Notes: a model not told the origin generated them from the sequence alone. 64,000 bases of DNA from Bos javanicus (GCF_032452875.1 NC_083868.1:40342537-40406536); one strand, 5' to 3'. Shown: positions 44,041 to 55,515, counted from the stretch's first letter. Numbers and translations are program-made.

Positions 44041-44640
44041 TAGAAAAATATGTTCATCACAGCACTGTTTATAATAGCCAGGACATGGAAGCAACCTAGA
44101 TGTCCATCAGCAGATGAATGGATAAGAAAGCTGTGGTACATATACACAATACTCAGCCATTAAAAACAATACATTTGAATCAGTTCTAATGAGGTGGATG
44201 AAACTGGAGCCTATTACACAGAGTGAAGTAAGCCAGAAAGAAAAACACCAATACAGTATACTAACACATATATATGGAATTAGAAAGATGGTAACGATAA
44301 CCCTGTAAGCGAGACAGCAAAAGAGACACAGATGTATAGAACAGTCTTTTGGACTCTGTGGGAGAGGGAGAGGGTGGGATGATTAGGGAGAATGGCATTG
44401 AAACATGTATAATATCATATATGAAACGAATTGCCAGTCCAGGTTTGATGCATGATACTGGATGCTTGGGGCTGGTGCACTGGGATGACCCAGAGGGATG
44501 GGATGGGGAGGGAGGTGGGAGGGGGGTTCAGGATGGAGAACACGTGTATGCCTGTGGCGGATTCATGTTGATGTATAGCAAAACCAATAAAATATTGTAA
44601 AGTAATTAACCTCTAATTAAAATAAATAAATTATATTAAA
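44041..44640 (+). mobile_element. Young ruminant L1 3' end nested in old L1
   Basis: About 600 bases from GGAAGCAACCTAGATGTCC through CTCAGCCATTAAAAACAAT and the GGGAGGGAGGTGGGAGGGGG purine block (44505-44526) to CAAAACCAATAAAATATTG and an A-rich tail. It is much closer to consensus than the L1 around it. The host L1 resumes at AAATCACAAAGATGTGG. The open frame at 44349-44600 lies in the 3' UTR and is chance. Confidence 0.9.
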
Positions 44641-44951
44641 AAAATCACAAAGATGTGGAAGCTAAACAATATGTTACTAAACAAACAATGGATCACTGAT
44701 GAAGCCAAAGAGAAGGAAAAAAACAAAAACAAAAACTAGTGACGATAACTAAAACACAATCGTCCAAAATGCATAGGACACAGAAAAAGCAGTGCTTATA
44801 GGGACATTTATAACAATAAAATCTTAGCTTAGGAAATAAGACAAATTTCAAATAAAAAACCAAATGTTACACTTAAAGCAACTAGAGAAACAAACATAAC
44901 CCAAAATTAGTAGAAGGAAAAACATCATGAGGATCAGAGCATAAATAAATA

Positions 44952-44993
44952 AAATGGAATTTTAGATCAATGAAATGGAATTTTAGATCAATG
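44952..44993. repeat. 21-base tandem duplication in L1
   Basis: Two perfect copies of a 21-base unit starting AAATGGAATTTTAGATC are adjacent. It arose in the old L1 after insertion. Confidence 0.9.
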
Positions 44994-46235
44994 AAACTAA
45001 AATCTGGTTCTTTGAAAAGATAAGCTAGATTTATCAGGAAAAAAATAAAAGGGAGAGAATCCAAGTCAATACAATTATAAATGAAAAGGGATTAGTTACA
45101 AGTGACACCACAGAAATACAAAGGACCATAAGAGACTACTATAAGTAACTCTATGCCAATAAAATGGAAAATCTAAAAGAAATGGGCAAATTCCGAGAAA
45201 TACACAATCTCTCAAGATTAAACCAGGGAGAAATAGAAAATATGAACAGTCCAATTAAAAGTAATGAAATGGAATCTGTGATTAAAAACTCCAAATAACC
45301 AAAAGTTCAGGACCGGATGGCTTCATAGGTAAATTCTATGCAACATTTAAAGAAGATTTTACACCTGTCCTTCATTAATTGAAAAAAAAAAAACTGCAGA
45401 TGAAGAAAAACTTACGAACTCATACTCTTAGGCCGCCATCAGCTTAATACCAAAATGAGACTAAAATAAAACAGAAAAGAAAAAGAAAATTAAAGGCTGA
45501 TATCACTGATAAATATAGATACAAAAATACTAGCAAACTGAAACCAAAAATACAGTAAAAGAATCATATACCATAATCAAGTGGGATTTACCTCAGACAT
45601 TCAAGGATTTTTCAATACCCCCAAATCAATCAGTGTGATACAACATTAACAATTTCAAGAATTAAAAAAAAAAACATATGATTACCTCAATAAGTGCATA
45701 AAAATTTTCTGATGAAATTCAACATCCATTTATGATAAAAATTCTCCAGAAAGTGGGCATAGAGGGAATATACCCCAACATAATAAAAGTCATACATGAC
45801 AAACTCACAGTTAACATCATTCTTGAAAGTGAAAAGCTGAAAGTATTTCTTCTAAAATCAGAAACAAGATAAAGATGTTCACTCTCATCACTTTTATTCA
45901 TCACAGTTTGGGAAGTCTAACCATGGCAATCAGAGAAGAAAAAGAATCCAAATTGGAAGAGAATAAGTAAAACTACCACAGTTTGCAGATAACATGATGC
46001 TATACACAGAAAACCCTAAGGACACTATCAGAAAACTATTAGAGTTCATTGATGAATTTGGCAAACTAGTTGAATACAAAATTAATATACATAATTTAGT
46101 TATGGTACTTTATACTAACAATGAAATATCATAAATTGAAATTAAAAAAATAAATCCATTTACCATACCATCAAAAAAGTAGTAGTAGATACTATAATTG
46201 GACTGGATTGCTCAAGTAGCTTTTCCAAACTCGTA

Positions 46236-46243
46236 TCATATAT

Positions 46244-46281
<38 letters not shown>
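46236..46281. repeat. (AT)n microsatellite between L1 and BovB
   Basis: About 20 AT units with one early CAT interruption, exactly at the 5' junction of the next BovB. It is probably an expanded target-site or junction sequence. Confidence 0.92.
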
Positions 46282-46283
<2 letters not shown>

Positions 46284-46284
<1 letters not shown>

Positions 46285-47538
46285 CACTCATCTCACATGC
46301 TAGCAAAGTAATGCTCACAATTCTCCAAGGCAGGTTTCAACAGTACACGAACTGTGAACTTCCAGGTGTTCAAGCTGTATTTAGAAAAGGCAGAGGAACC
46401 AGAAATAAAATTGCCAACATCTGCCGCATCATTGAATAAGCAAAAGCGTTCCAGAAAAACAACTACTCCTTTATTGACTATGCCAAAGCCTTTGACTGTG
46501 GAGCACAACAAACTGTGGAAAATTCTTCAAGAAATGGGAATACCAGACTACCTGACCTGTCTCCTAAGAAATCTGAATGCAGGTCAAGAAGCAGGTCAAG
46601 AAGTGGACATGGAACAACAGACTGGTTCCAAATTGGGAAAGGAGTATATCAAGGCTGTCTATTGTCACCCTGCTTATTTCACTTATGCAGAGTACATTAT
46701 GTGAAATGCTGGGCTGGATGAAGCACAAGCTGGAATAAAAATTCCCAGGAGAAATATCAATAACCTCAGATATGTAGATGATACCACCCTTATGGCAGAA
46801 AGTGAAGAACTAAAGGGCCTCTTGATGAAAGCGAAAGAGGAGAGTGAAAAAGCTGGCTTAAAACTCAACATTCAGAAAACTAAGATTAGGGCATCAGGTC
46901 CAATCACTTCATGGCAAATAGATCGGGAAACAATGTAAACAATGACAGACTTAATTTTGGGGGGCTCCAAAATCACTGGAGATGGTGACTGCAGCCATGA
47001 AATTAAAAGACACTTGCTCCTTCAGAGAAAAGCTACTATGAAGCTAGACAGCATATTAAAAAGCACAGACATTACTTTGCCAACAAAGGTCTGTCTAGTC
47101 AAAGCTATGGTTTTTCCAGTGGTCATGTATGCATGTGAGATTTGGACTATAAAGAAAGCTGAGCACTGAAGAATTGATGCTTTTGAACTGTGGTGTTGGA
47201 CAAGAGTCTTGAGAGTCCCTTGGACAGCAAGGAAATCCAACCAGTCCATGCTAAAGGAAATCAGTCCTGAATATTCATTGGAAGGACTGATGCTGAAACT
47301 TCAATACTTTGGCCACCTGATGCAAAGAACTGACTCATTTGAAAAGACCCTGATGATGGGAAAAATTGAAGGCAGAAGGAGAAGGGGATGACAGAGGATG
47401 AGATATTTGGATGGCATCACCGACTCAATGGACATGAGTTTGAATAGGCTCCCGAAGTTGGTGATAGACAGGGAAGCCTGTTGTGCTGCAGTCCATGGGG
47501 TCGCAAAGAGTTGGACAGACTGAGCGACTGAACGGAAC
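46284..47538 (+). mobile_element. BovB LINE, 5'-truncated in RT
   Basis: Starts at CACTCATCTCACATGCTAGC and runs to the 3' end (GACTGAGCGACTGAACGGAAC). The RT words are partly in frame at 46354-46704 and 46515-46721. The active site is YVDD near 46774. A duplicated GCAGGTCAAGAA lies near 46580, and frameshifts occur around 46480 and 46690. Inactive. Confidence 0.93.
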
Positions 47539-49785
47539 TTATACAATATATAAAAAAGAAGCTATACATCTTAATTTCTAAATTTCCTTACAACCTGGAA
47601 TTCAGATGCAGTTTAGATCCCTACTATCAAAATTCTCTATACAATATGTTAATTTTGATCTGCATTGTGTGCTAAGAGAAGCAGGACACATTGTGTCCAT
47701 TTCTTTGGTTGTTTACCTTTTATACCCAAACTGCCACAATATAAAAACCAGCTATTATGCAACAGTTTTGCAGTAGTCTTTTGACCCAGCACTCATCATC
47801 CTAATTTGGTAATTTCCTAACAGTGGCAAGTCCCATGGTCCCAGAGAGCTTAGGTGATGCATTGCTTTTTTGGAGCTTCCAGTTTTTAGCAGAGTCTTTA
47901 GCAAACTTGGCAACCTAGTTCTAATAGGAGGTGTATAAAATCATTCCCAGAAAATTAGCCTAGAAAAATGTCTGGTTTTCCAGATTAATGTTCTTTAATA
48001 ACTGCTGTGTTGTTCAAATATATTTCTATATCTAATGCTTAACACAGGAAAATGGAGTGCTTACCATCTCTCTGAATTGTTTTAAGTTGACATTCCCTGT
48101 TTCTTTAAACACTGTCAGAACTGTGAACTATATCTCTGTAACACTTAGTCTCTCTTTAAATCAGTAAAAGCATTATCTGAATGTTCGATGTTTAATTTCA
48201 AATGTATTTTCCTATGGAAATTGCTCCATTCATTGAGATAATGTGACACCAAATTATAAGCTCTGTGCAGCTGTCAGTCTTTGCCAGGCATTCAGAAATA
48301 TAAATGAAAACTGACATGTCATTTATCTGACAATACACTGTCACCAGTAATAATATCACTGGGCTTTGTACATTATCAGTTTTGAGAATATGTGAATCAA
48401 AATGGAAATTGAAAATAACTTTCATGTATGAGAATAAAAGTGTACAACTAATACTGATATCAGTGATATTTTAGTTTGCAATCAGGGAGGAAAACTCAAA
48501 GTACTATATGTGGAAATGAATGATGTATTAGAAGAGGAAGAATCTTTTTTTAAGTTTAATGAAGCTCATGATAGTTATAATATGAACACTGCACTTCTGA
48601 AAACAAACTTTTAACATATTTTTAAATCACTTATCATGTACAGAGTAGTTATAGACACATTATTTTACTTGATTATTCACAACTTTCATCAATCTCCATT
48701 TTACAAACTTGGAAATTAGATCTCAGACCATTAAATAACTTCTTCAGATTATCCTGGCCAGCAAGTGTTAACCTTAAAACTAGAATATAGAAAATGTGTC
48801 TGTTAGTCTACAGTTTTTATTTTGTATTTCATTGGCTCTCTTTATTTACTTTGATTTTTTTTCGTAAGGCTTTCATATAGGTTTAGAATCATGGCTTATT
48901 AATAAAAACTATATAGTAAACAAAGAGGATAAGTTTCAATATCATAATTTTTCATAGAAACCTGCAATTTTCTGTTACTATGTATATTATAAATACCACT
49001 TATATTTATGTATTATTATTTCTTGAAGTCCAAATTCATATATTTACAGGAAATAGTTTTTACTATAAGATCAACAACCTCTATCATAAAGGTGAAGAGC
49101 ATAGCAGTCACATTATATATAATAAATTTGTCAAATAAGGAAATACACCCAAGATGAAAATGTCAGAGATAGTTTAAAAATTAATGGATGTTTTAATTTT
49201 TATCATTTTGCTAATCAGTCCTTTATACTAATACACAAAAGAAAAACATATATGATAAGAAACAAAGTAAATGTATTACATAGAAATTAAATTCAAATAT
49301 GAAATAAAAGTATTTTCTATGTAATACTCTATTTCTGGAATCAGCTGTTTTGATATTTTGTTAAGGAGTTTTAAATGTTGTAAATGGAATCCAGTTGTTG
49401 ATTTAACACATTCCAGATCAACTGACCTTCAGGGTCAATTCAGAGTCAGGTTTATACTCAAAATTTTCCTTAAGTAGCTGTAACTATTTGAATGGACAAA
49501 GTTAAATGTCAAACTTTTTTTCACAAGCTAAGCTGACAAATAAAGTAACACACACATATAAAACAGTTACAAAACTTTCACTAGGTGTAATCTCTTTAAG
49601 CCATCTAGTAAATTTAAAAAGACATTCTGAGAATTACAAGAAACCTGTTTTAACTAAACAATAATAATGGTTTTTAAGGACAAAATAGTCACCTGCACAG
49701 AGTTAGATCAGAATACTGCATTCTAAATGCCACCAAGAAAGGGAGATGGATAAATTTACTTTTTTTATTCCCTCATGTCATATAG
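47539..49785. other. Longest repeat-poor stretch, no gene seen
   Basis: About 2.2 kb holding only one old MIR-like fragment (48620-48790). No open frame over 75 codons, no RNA gene and no young insertion. Confidence 0.5.
48620..48790 (-). mobile_element. Old MIR SINE
   Basis: TTTACTTGATTATTCACAAC, CTCCATTTTACAAACTTGG, GATCTCAGACCATTAAATAAC and CCAGCAAGTGTTAACCTT follow the reversed MIR consensus in order. Diverged. Confidence 0.65.
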
Positions 49786-49855
49786 ATTAGGTTGATCAAA
49801 AAATTCCATACTGTGTTACAGAAAAACCTGAATGAACTGTTTGGCCAACCCAATA
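49786..49855 (+). mobile_element. Short mariner-type element (MITE-like)
   Basis: Only about 70 bases. The left end TTAGGTTGATCAAAAAATTC and the right end TTTGGCCAACCCAATA are imperfect inverted repeats, with TA at the right edge as expected for mariner target duplication. GAAAAACCTGAATGAACTG in the middle is typical of mammalian mariner ends. There is no transposase, so the ends have been brought together by internal deletion. Orientation is nominal. Confidence 0.78.
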
Positions 49856-49857
49856 CA

Positions 49858-50741
49858 TAGTTGGTATACAAGGTTATGTTAATTTCTGGTGTATGACATA
49901 GTGATTTGACGTTTGCATATATTATGATATGGTTCACCATGATAAGTCTAGTAATCATCAGTTTCCCAAAAAGTTATTAGTTATGTTATTGATCGTATTT
50001 CTTATGCTGTATATTAATTCCTATGACTAATTACAACCGGAGGTTTGGACCTACTGGTTTCCTTTTACTTATTTCATTCATCCCTTTCTCCTTTAGGAAA
50101 CTCCAGTTTGTCCTCTATAGCTCTGAGTCTGTTTTCTTTTTTTTTTTTTCCACCTTTTATTTATTTATTTTTACTTTACAATATTGTATTGGTTTGGCCA
50201 TATATCAACATGAATCCACCACAGGTGCACACGTGTTCCCCATCCTGAACCCCCCTCCCACGTCCCTCCCCATACCATCCCTCTGGGTCATTCCAGTGCA
50301 CCAGCCCCAAGCTTCCTGTATCCTGCATCGAACCTGGACTGGCAATTCATTTCTTATATGATATTATACATGTTTTAATGCCATTATCCCAAATCATCCC
50401 CGCCCCCTCTCCCATGGAAGCAACCTAGACGTCCATCAGCAGATGAATGGATAAGAAAGCTGTGGTACATATACACAATGGAGTATTACTCAGCCATTAA
50501 AAAGAATACATTTGAATCAGTTCTAATGAGGTGGATGAAACTGGAGCCTATTATACAGAGTGAAGTAAGCCAGAAAGAAAAACACCAATACAGTATACTA
50601 ACGCATATATATGGAATTTAGAAAGATAGTAACGACAACCCTGTATGTGAGACAGCAAAATGAGTCTGTTTTCATTTTGCTGTGTTTGTGCATCTTTTTG
50701 GCTCCATATATAAGTGATATCACACAGTATTTATCTTTGGA
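49858..50741 (-). mobile_element. Old L1M 3' UTR, split by a younger L1
   Basis: GTTATGTTAATTTCTGGTGT, GACATAGTGATTTGACGTTT, GATAAGTCTAGTAATCATC and AGGTTTGGACCTACTGG run in the order of the complement of an old L1 3' UTR. It resumes after the younger insertion with ATTTTGCTGTGTTTGTGC and ATAAGTGATATCACACAGTAT, to about 50741. The insertion occupies 50137-50660. Confidence 0.85.
50137..50660 (-). mobile_element. Young L1 with inverted 5' part and 13-base target duplication
   Basis: The left part (50137-50413) is the L1 tail on the reverse strand: poly-T, TACAATATTGTATTGGTTTGG, AACATGAATCCACCACAGG, and the pyrimidine block to CCCCGCCCCCTCTCCC. At about 50413 the direction changes. The right part (50414-50660) reads the upstream L1 on the + strand from ATGGAAGCAACCTAGACGTC to GAGACAGCAAAA. 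A few tens of consensus bases between the two parts are lost. TGAGTCTGTTTTC occurs at 50124-50136 and 50661-50673 exactly. This is a complete twin-primed insertion, close to consensus. Confidence 0.93.
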
Positions 50742-50890
50742 TAACTTTACTTTTATTAGCAATAAAAGAAAACCATGAATAAGAGTTACATCTAGAATAC
50801 TCATTTTTGCTGAAAGAACTAAAAAGTGACAAGAGTTGGTTACAGTGGTTGGTCCTTTTTTGAAGAGTACAAGGACTCTTATATTTACAT

Positions 50891-50970
50891 ATTGGTTTGG
50901 CCAACTTTTTTTTTTTTTTTTCCCGTGTGATGTTTTGGAAAAACTCTAACAAACTTTTTGGCCAACCTAG
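50891..50970 (-). mobile_element. Second short mariner-type element
   Basis: The left end ATTGGTTTGGCCAACTTTTT and the right end AAACTTTTTGGCCAACCTAG are inverted repeats of about 18 bases with mismatches. The interior is a T16 run plus CCGTGTGATGTTTTGG and AAAAACTCTAAC. No transposase is present. It lies 1.1 kb from the first one, in a similar family. Confidence 0.78.
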
Positions 50971-51267
50971 TGGCTTGGTTCTGTTTAATCAGAGAGTTGT
51001 TCTCCACGTGCTTATGATATATATATAGCTAAATAGTCAACAAGTGTGTATTTACTTCCATAAAAGCTAATATGCATAAGAATAGTGGCTACATTTGATG
51101 GAGGTTGAGGGATAGATAGACTGAGATGTGGCATAAACGAGGCTTCTAAGGTGTTGATCATCTATAACATGATCAGAGTAAAGGTTATACAATTATGTCC
51201 ACTTTGTAAAATTATAATGATGTATACACATAAGATTTATGAACCTCATGAGATATATGTATGTAGA

Positions 51268-51378
51268 TTGGAGTGGGTAGCCATTCCCTTCTCCAGGGCA
51301 TCTTCTAGATCCAGGGATCAACCCAGGTCTCCCACATTGCAGGCAGATTCTTTACGACCTGAGTTACCAGGGAAGACC
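51268..51378 (-). mobile_element. Bov-tA SINE, truncated
   Basis: The reverse-strand copy lacks most of the Bov-A body: it starts GATTGGAGTGGGTAGCCATT. It keeps the tRNA head, with GGGATCAACCCAGG and CGACCTGAGTTACCAGGGAAG. Confidence 0.88.
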
Positions 51379-51490
51379 ATATTTTTTTAATATATTTTTG
51401 TCTTATTGTGGTTAACAGAAATAAGGATAGATGATAAGTGCCATCTCACTGTGCTTTGTATCGGTTAGTGCTGGAGAAATCTTGAAAAGC

Positions 51491-51873
51491 GTATGTACAA
51501 AACTTGTAAATTTTTATATTTTGGAACTTTGCTTCTTTGGGGTTGAGGCAAACTGGTCACCCCTCTGCCTGTGAGAGCTCTCTACAGTCTGTGGGCTAGC
51601 AGTGTGCTGATCTTTTAAAGTTTCTTTCCCTACCCAATCCCCCTTTTTTAATGAGGTTTCAGTGAGGTCTGTTAGGGGTGCATCCTGCAGCTTAATTGGC
51701 TTAAAATGTTCTTTCCTTTGGTGTGGTCTCTTTGGGGACCAATTGGGAGAAAAAAAACCAATAGTGTAACTGTTTTGATACTGAAAACTGATAAATGTCT
51801 TTTTGAAATAACCAGTCCCTCCAAAATAAATAAATAAATCCAATATGACAATCTCTAAAAAAAAAAAAAAAAG
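51491..51873 (+). pseudogene. Possible processed retrocopy of an unknown 3' UTR
   Basis: The stretch ends with AAATAAATAAATAAATCC near 51825-51840, then about 15 bases later an A17 run at 51857-51873. A polyadenylation signal followed at the right distance by a pure A run is the mark of a reverse-transcribed mRNA end. It is richer in GC than its surroundings and matches no repeat I recognise. GAAATCTTGAAAAG before it and AGATTCTGAAAAAT after it are a weak candidate target duplication. The reverse-strand 109-codon frame across it is probably chance. The parent gene is unknown; the alternative is an unrecognised repeat. Confidence 0.4.
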
Positions 51874-52970
51874 ATTCTGAAAAATTTAATTATTTCTCAC
51901 CAACTTGTAATAGTTTCATCTTTTAAAACCTTTTTGATCAATGCTATTGATAATTTTAGCTTTAATATTGACATTTTGAAAATTGTCTTTATGGGAAGTA
52001 AAACCTAAAATGATTAGTGCCTTTACTTGATTATTGTTGATATTCTGTGAAGACTGTTTATATTTCTTTGAGAATATTATAGCCTAGCTCTTACTTTTAG
52101 CTGTCTGCTGTAAGCTGCCAGGCAGTTTTTCTTCTTTCTTTCCTTCCTTCCTACTTTTCTCTCTTCATTCCTTCTAAAAGATAATATCTCATTCCTAGCA
52201 ATCAACCTGAATGATTAACTTGTCATAATAAACAAAAATCTTAAAAGCAATCTTCAGAATAATGTGAGAAGTAAATTGCTATGATAGGTTATAGCTATTG
52301 AGAAATTAGTATGATATATCCCCATCATTGCTGATAGAAAACAATCTGGACTGAATAAAGCTGTGTCTAAATAACTCATTGCAACCTTTCTCAATGCAAA
52401 TATTCTATCAAGCCAATTCTTGGAAAGTCATGAGAGATTATGTTTGACTTGAGACATTTTATGCTTTTTACATGCTCATGAATTCACAGATCAATACAAA
52501 TAGGGCTATTACACAAAGCATAAAAAGTGCTTAACGTGGGAAGATAAATCTTCCCTGGATTTCTCAGTGTTTCTGCAAAGTCCTGGCCTCCTGAGACATG
52601 GAGATTGATATGCTACAAAGACAGAGAATATTTGGTTTAACTACCCTCAAAAACATTTGCTTTTTACATGCCTTGAGTATCAGATTTGATGTCATTTGTC
52701 TCCTTATTATACAATCCAAAGGACAATAAACCTTCCTTTATGCTCCCAACAACTAAATGGTTGCATTCTAGGGTAGTGACCTAGATTAACAGAAAGGGTG
52801 ACTGAACAGCCTGTAGACCTCCAGGGCAATTTAGAAAGTTATCTTCCTATGCATTTATATTCCAAAGGGATGAAACCCTGGGTTGTAAAATGTAGACATT
52901 TACCTTATCTTCTTCCTGGAGAGATTTATTTAAATTTCAAAGGATTAAGACCGAGGATCATTTCATTTTT
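51874..52970. other. Single-copy stretch, no gene seen
   Basis: A pyrimidine-rich tract CTTCTTTCTTTCCTTCCTTCC lies near 52131-52151. A 68-codon + frame at 52798-53004 is unremarkable. Confidence 0.45.
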
Positions 52971-53442
52971 GTTCAATTCAGCTCAGTGGCTCAGTCCTGT
53001 CTGACTCTTTGCGACCCCATGGACACAACACACAACAGGCCTCCCTGTCCTTCATTAACTTCTAGAACCTGCTCAAACTCATGTCCATCGAGTCAGTGAT
53101 GCCATCCAACCATCTCATCCTCTGTCATCCCCTTCACTTCCTACCTTTAATCTTTCCCAGCATCAGGGTCTTTACAAATGAGTCAGTTCTTTGCATCAGG
53201 TGGCCAAAGTATTAGAGCTTCAGCTTCAGCATCAGTCCTCCCAGTGAATATTTAGGACTGATTTCCTGTAGGAATGACTGATTTGATCTTCATGCTATCC
53301 AAGGGACTCTCAAGAGTCTTCTCCAACAACACAGTTCAAAAGCATCAATTCTTTGGCTCTCAGCTTTCTTTATAGTCCAATTCTCACATCCATACATGAC
53401 TACTGGAAAAACCATAGCCTAGACTAGACAGACCTTTGTTAG
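52971..53442 (-). mobile_element. BovB 3' end, reverse strand
   Basis: From the 3' end (TTCAATTCAGCTCAGTGGCT) through CATCCATACATGACTACTGG to GACAGACCTTTGTTAGCAAAG, where it stops sharply. Covers the C-terminal part of ORF2 and the tail. No long frame. Confidence 0.9.
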
Positions 53443-53610
53443 CAAAGTAATTTTTTGTGTCCTCTCTGTTAGAGGAGAGAATTTGTTTATACTGAGAAGA
53501 TTATAATTATTTTCCTCTCTCAGGAGGAGAGTGAGAGTCATCTTTTCTTTGTAAGCACAGCAATTTATTTTTCCATATTATTCTCCTATAAGAAAACCCT
53601 GCTGTAAGTA
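53443..53610. other. Short single-copy stretch
   Basis: Contains GGAGAGAATTTG and AGGAGGAGAGTGAG words. Nothing recognised. Confidence 0.45.
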
Positions 53611-53790
53611 CAGGCTTGGTAACTCAGTGGTAAAGAATCTGCCTGCCAAGTGGGAGATGCAGTTTCCATCCCTGGGTCATTAAGATCCCCTGCAGAGAGA
53701 AATGGCAACCCACTCCAGTGCTCTTGCCTGGGAAATACTATGTACAGAGGAAGCTGATGGGTGACAGTCCATAGGACACAACTGAGCACA
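53611..53790 (+). mobile_element. Bov-tA SINE, 3' part decayed
   Basis: CAGGCTTGGTAACTCAGTGG, TAAAGAATCTGCCTGCC and CATCCCTGGGTCATTAAG form the head. The Bov-A body has ATGGCAACCCACTCCAGTGC and ends GACACAACTGAGCACAAAC with a CACACCC tail. Short tandem AACACAGGGAGATC copies (53824-53851) lie just after it. Confidence 0.88.
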
Positions 53791-54656
53791 AACACACCCA
53801 CACATAACATGGGCAGGGGGCTTAACACAGGGAGATCAACACAGGGAGATCCATGCTGCCATGTTCCTCCACCCATTGCTATTACTGTAAGTAAAGTCTG
53901 GCCTCTGACTACAGACTTGGCATATCTGCTAGTACCCACATAGATCTACAAATATATCTGTTTCCATATCTGCAGTTTTATGTTATCAATATTTATATAA
54001 ATATATAACTGTGCATGTAGTGTAACATCTTAGATCTTTTGCAGTTTCTTAGTTAACTTAGGTACAAAGCAGATTCTGGAGTACCTCTGAAGTTCTATAC
54101 AATAGAACTTTATTTAAAATAGTCATAAATTAATGCAGTAGTTGTAAAAATGCAATGGCAGTACATATTTCTTTAGAAATTAGGCCTATGTCAAAGTTGA
54201 GTGACTCTCATGTTAGAATCAAAACTGTAAGGAAATTGATACTAACGTGTTTTTTAAAAAATGGCTTTATATAATATATTGTAATTATGTTCATAAAGCA
54301 GAAACACTTTAGTTTTTGTTTCAGCATCTCTTTCTCTTCCTATGTTGCTTCTTTTCACTTTTCAAAATTTAGTGTTAATAACAAAGAGTTCATGGATTCA
54401 CAAATATATATTTTTAGAATAAATATGTAGGGATCATGCTACAGCTTTTCTAACAAAAAGAAAATAAATTCTCTATTTTTTTAAACTTTTACAAATCTGG
54501 TAGATATATTTAGCTATATATTGTTTATTTTCTCTTTTAATAGTGACAATATTTAAATACATGGATTCTAAATTTTAATGTTAATTTATCTAAAGAAAAA
54601 AATTACACACATTTAATTTCCTAGTAATCATTCAAGATACTTTTTAGATAATCATA
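53791..54656. other. Single-copy stretch, no gene seen
   Basis: The two copies of AACACAGGGAGATC at 53824-53837 and 53838-53851 are a local duplication. AT-rich from 54000 on. No gene is seen. Confidence 0.45.
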
Positions 54657-54667
54657 TTGACAATTAT

Positions 54668-54881
54668 GGTTTCTCTGAAGGCTCAATGGGTAAAGACTCT
54701 GCCTGCAATACAAGAGACACAGGACATGCAGGTCGATCCATGGATCAGGAAGATTCCCTAGAGAAGGAAATGGCAACCCACAGCAGTATCCTTGCCTGAT
54801 AAACTCCATGAACAGAGGAGCCTGGCAGGCTACAGTCCAAAGGGCTGAAAGGAGTCAGACAGGACTGAACATACACATGCC
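54668..54881 (+). mobile_element. Bov-tA SINE
   Basis: The head GGTTTCTCTGAAGGCTCAAT, GGGTAAAGACTCTGCC and GTCGATCCATGGATC are followed by the Bov-A body ending GACAGGACTGAACATACAC. The target duplication TTGACAATTAT is perfect: 54657-54667 and 54882-54892. Confidence 0.94.
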
Positions 54882-54892
54882 TTGACAATTAT

Positions 54893-55515
54893 ATTTTATC
54901 AGAGTGAAAAAGATCATTCCAATGTTATATGCAGATTGTTCAACTATAGAAAATCCTTTCTACTACTATATATCAAATCAAAATATTTTCTTGTAGGATT
55001 TAAAGGATTTAAAATAACCAACTAATTCAAAGTGTAAATCTCTTTGTTGTTTTATTGCTTGTGTTTGGTCATGAAGTTGTACAAGTGTTTTTTTTTTTTT
55101 TATAATTTTTTACTTAACTAAACATGAAGTAATCTTCCTATTATGTGTTCAAAAAGTTAATATTTTACATTGAAAATCACTAAGCATAAGAAGGTTGATT
55201 CCACAGAAGTTACCAAATTTAACATCTAACACAGTGTGTTCTATTAGGGTAAATACTTTTAAGAAAGCATAATTTATTTTATACCTAGGAATTTGTACTT
55301 TTTTTTTTTTTTAATGTAGAAGTCAATTTATTTTTCAGTATGGAATGCTTTCTTCAAATACACCAGGGTCTTGTATCTTATGACCCATAAAGTCTATTTA
55401 ATTGAGTATTTCTGCATATATACACATGATATAATAACACATGGGTAACTTTATTTTTTGTTAATTTGCATTTATTCATTAATTCAACACATAGTTATTG
55501 ACTCTGCTACACTCT
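54893..55515. other. AT-rich stretch with poly-T runs, no gene seen
   Basis: T runs at 55088-55101 and 55299-55312. No named repeat is certain. Confidence 0.45.

Larger units (their letters stand above)
43271..46235 (+). mobile_element. Old L1 ORF2 region, interrupted
   Basis: Decayed L1 on the + strand. The early ORF2 part includes AAAATGGCAATAAGAACACAC (43347) and TGGATCAAATATGCCAACCA (43392). The middle includes CAATGGACAGATCATCCAG (43798), and the later part has CAGGACCGGATGGCTTCATA (45308), the coding sequence for the GPDGF motif. The YADD site is decayed near 45985 (GCAGATAACATGATGC). A young L1 tail (44041-44640) interrupts it, and a 21-base tandem duplication lies at 44952-44993. Stops occur in every frame. 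Confidence 0.88.

Noticed and set aside
44349..44600. 83-codon glycine-rich + frame
   Set aside because: It lies within the 3' UTR of a young L1, in the purine-rich block found in all copies.
52131..52165. CTTT/CTTCC tract as a polypyrimidine splice signal
   Set aside because: No AG with an open exon follows within a usable distance.
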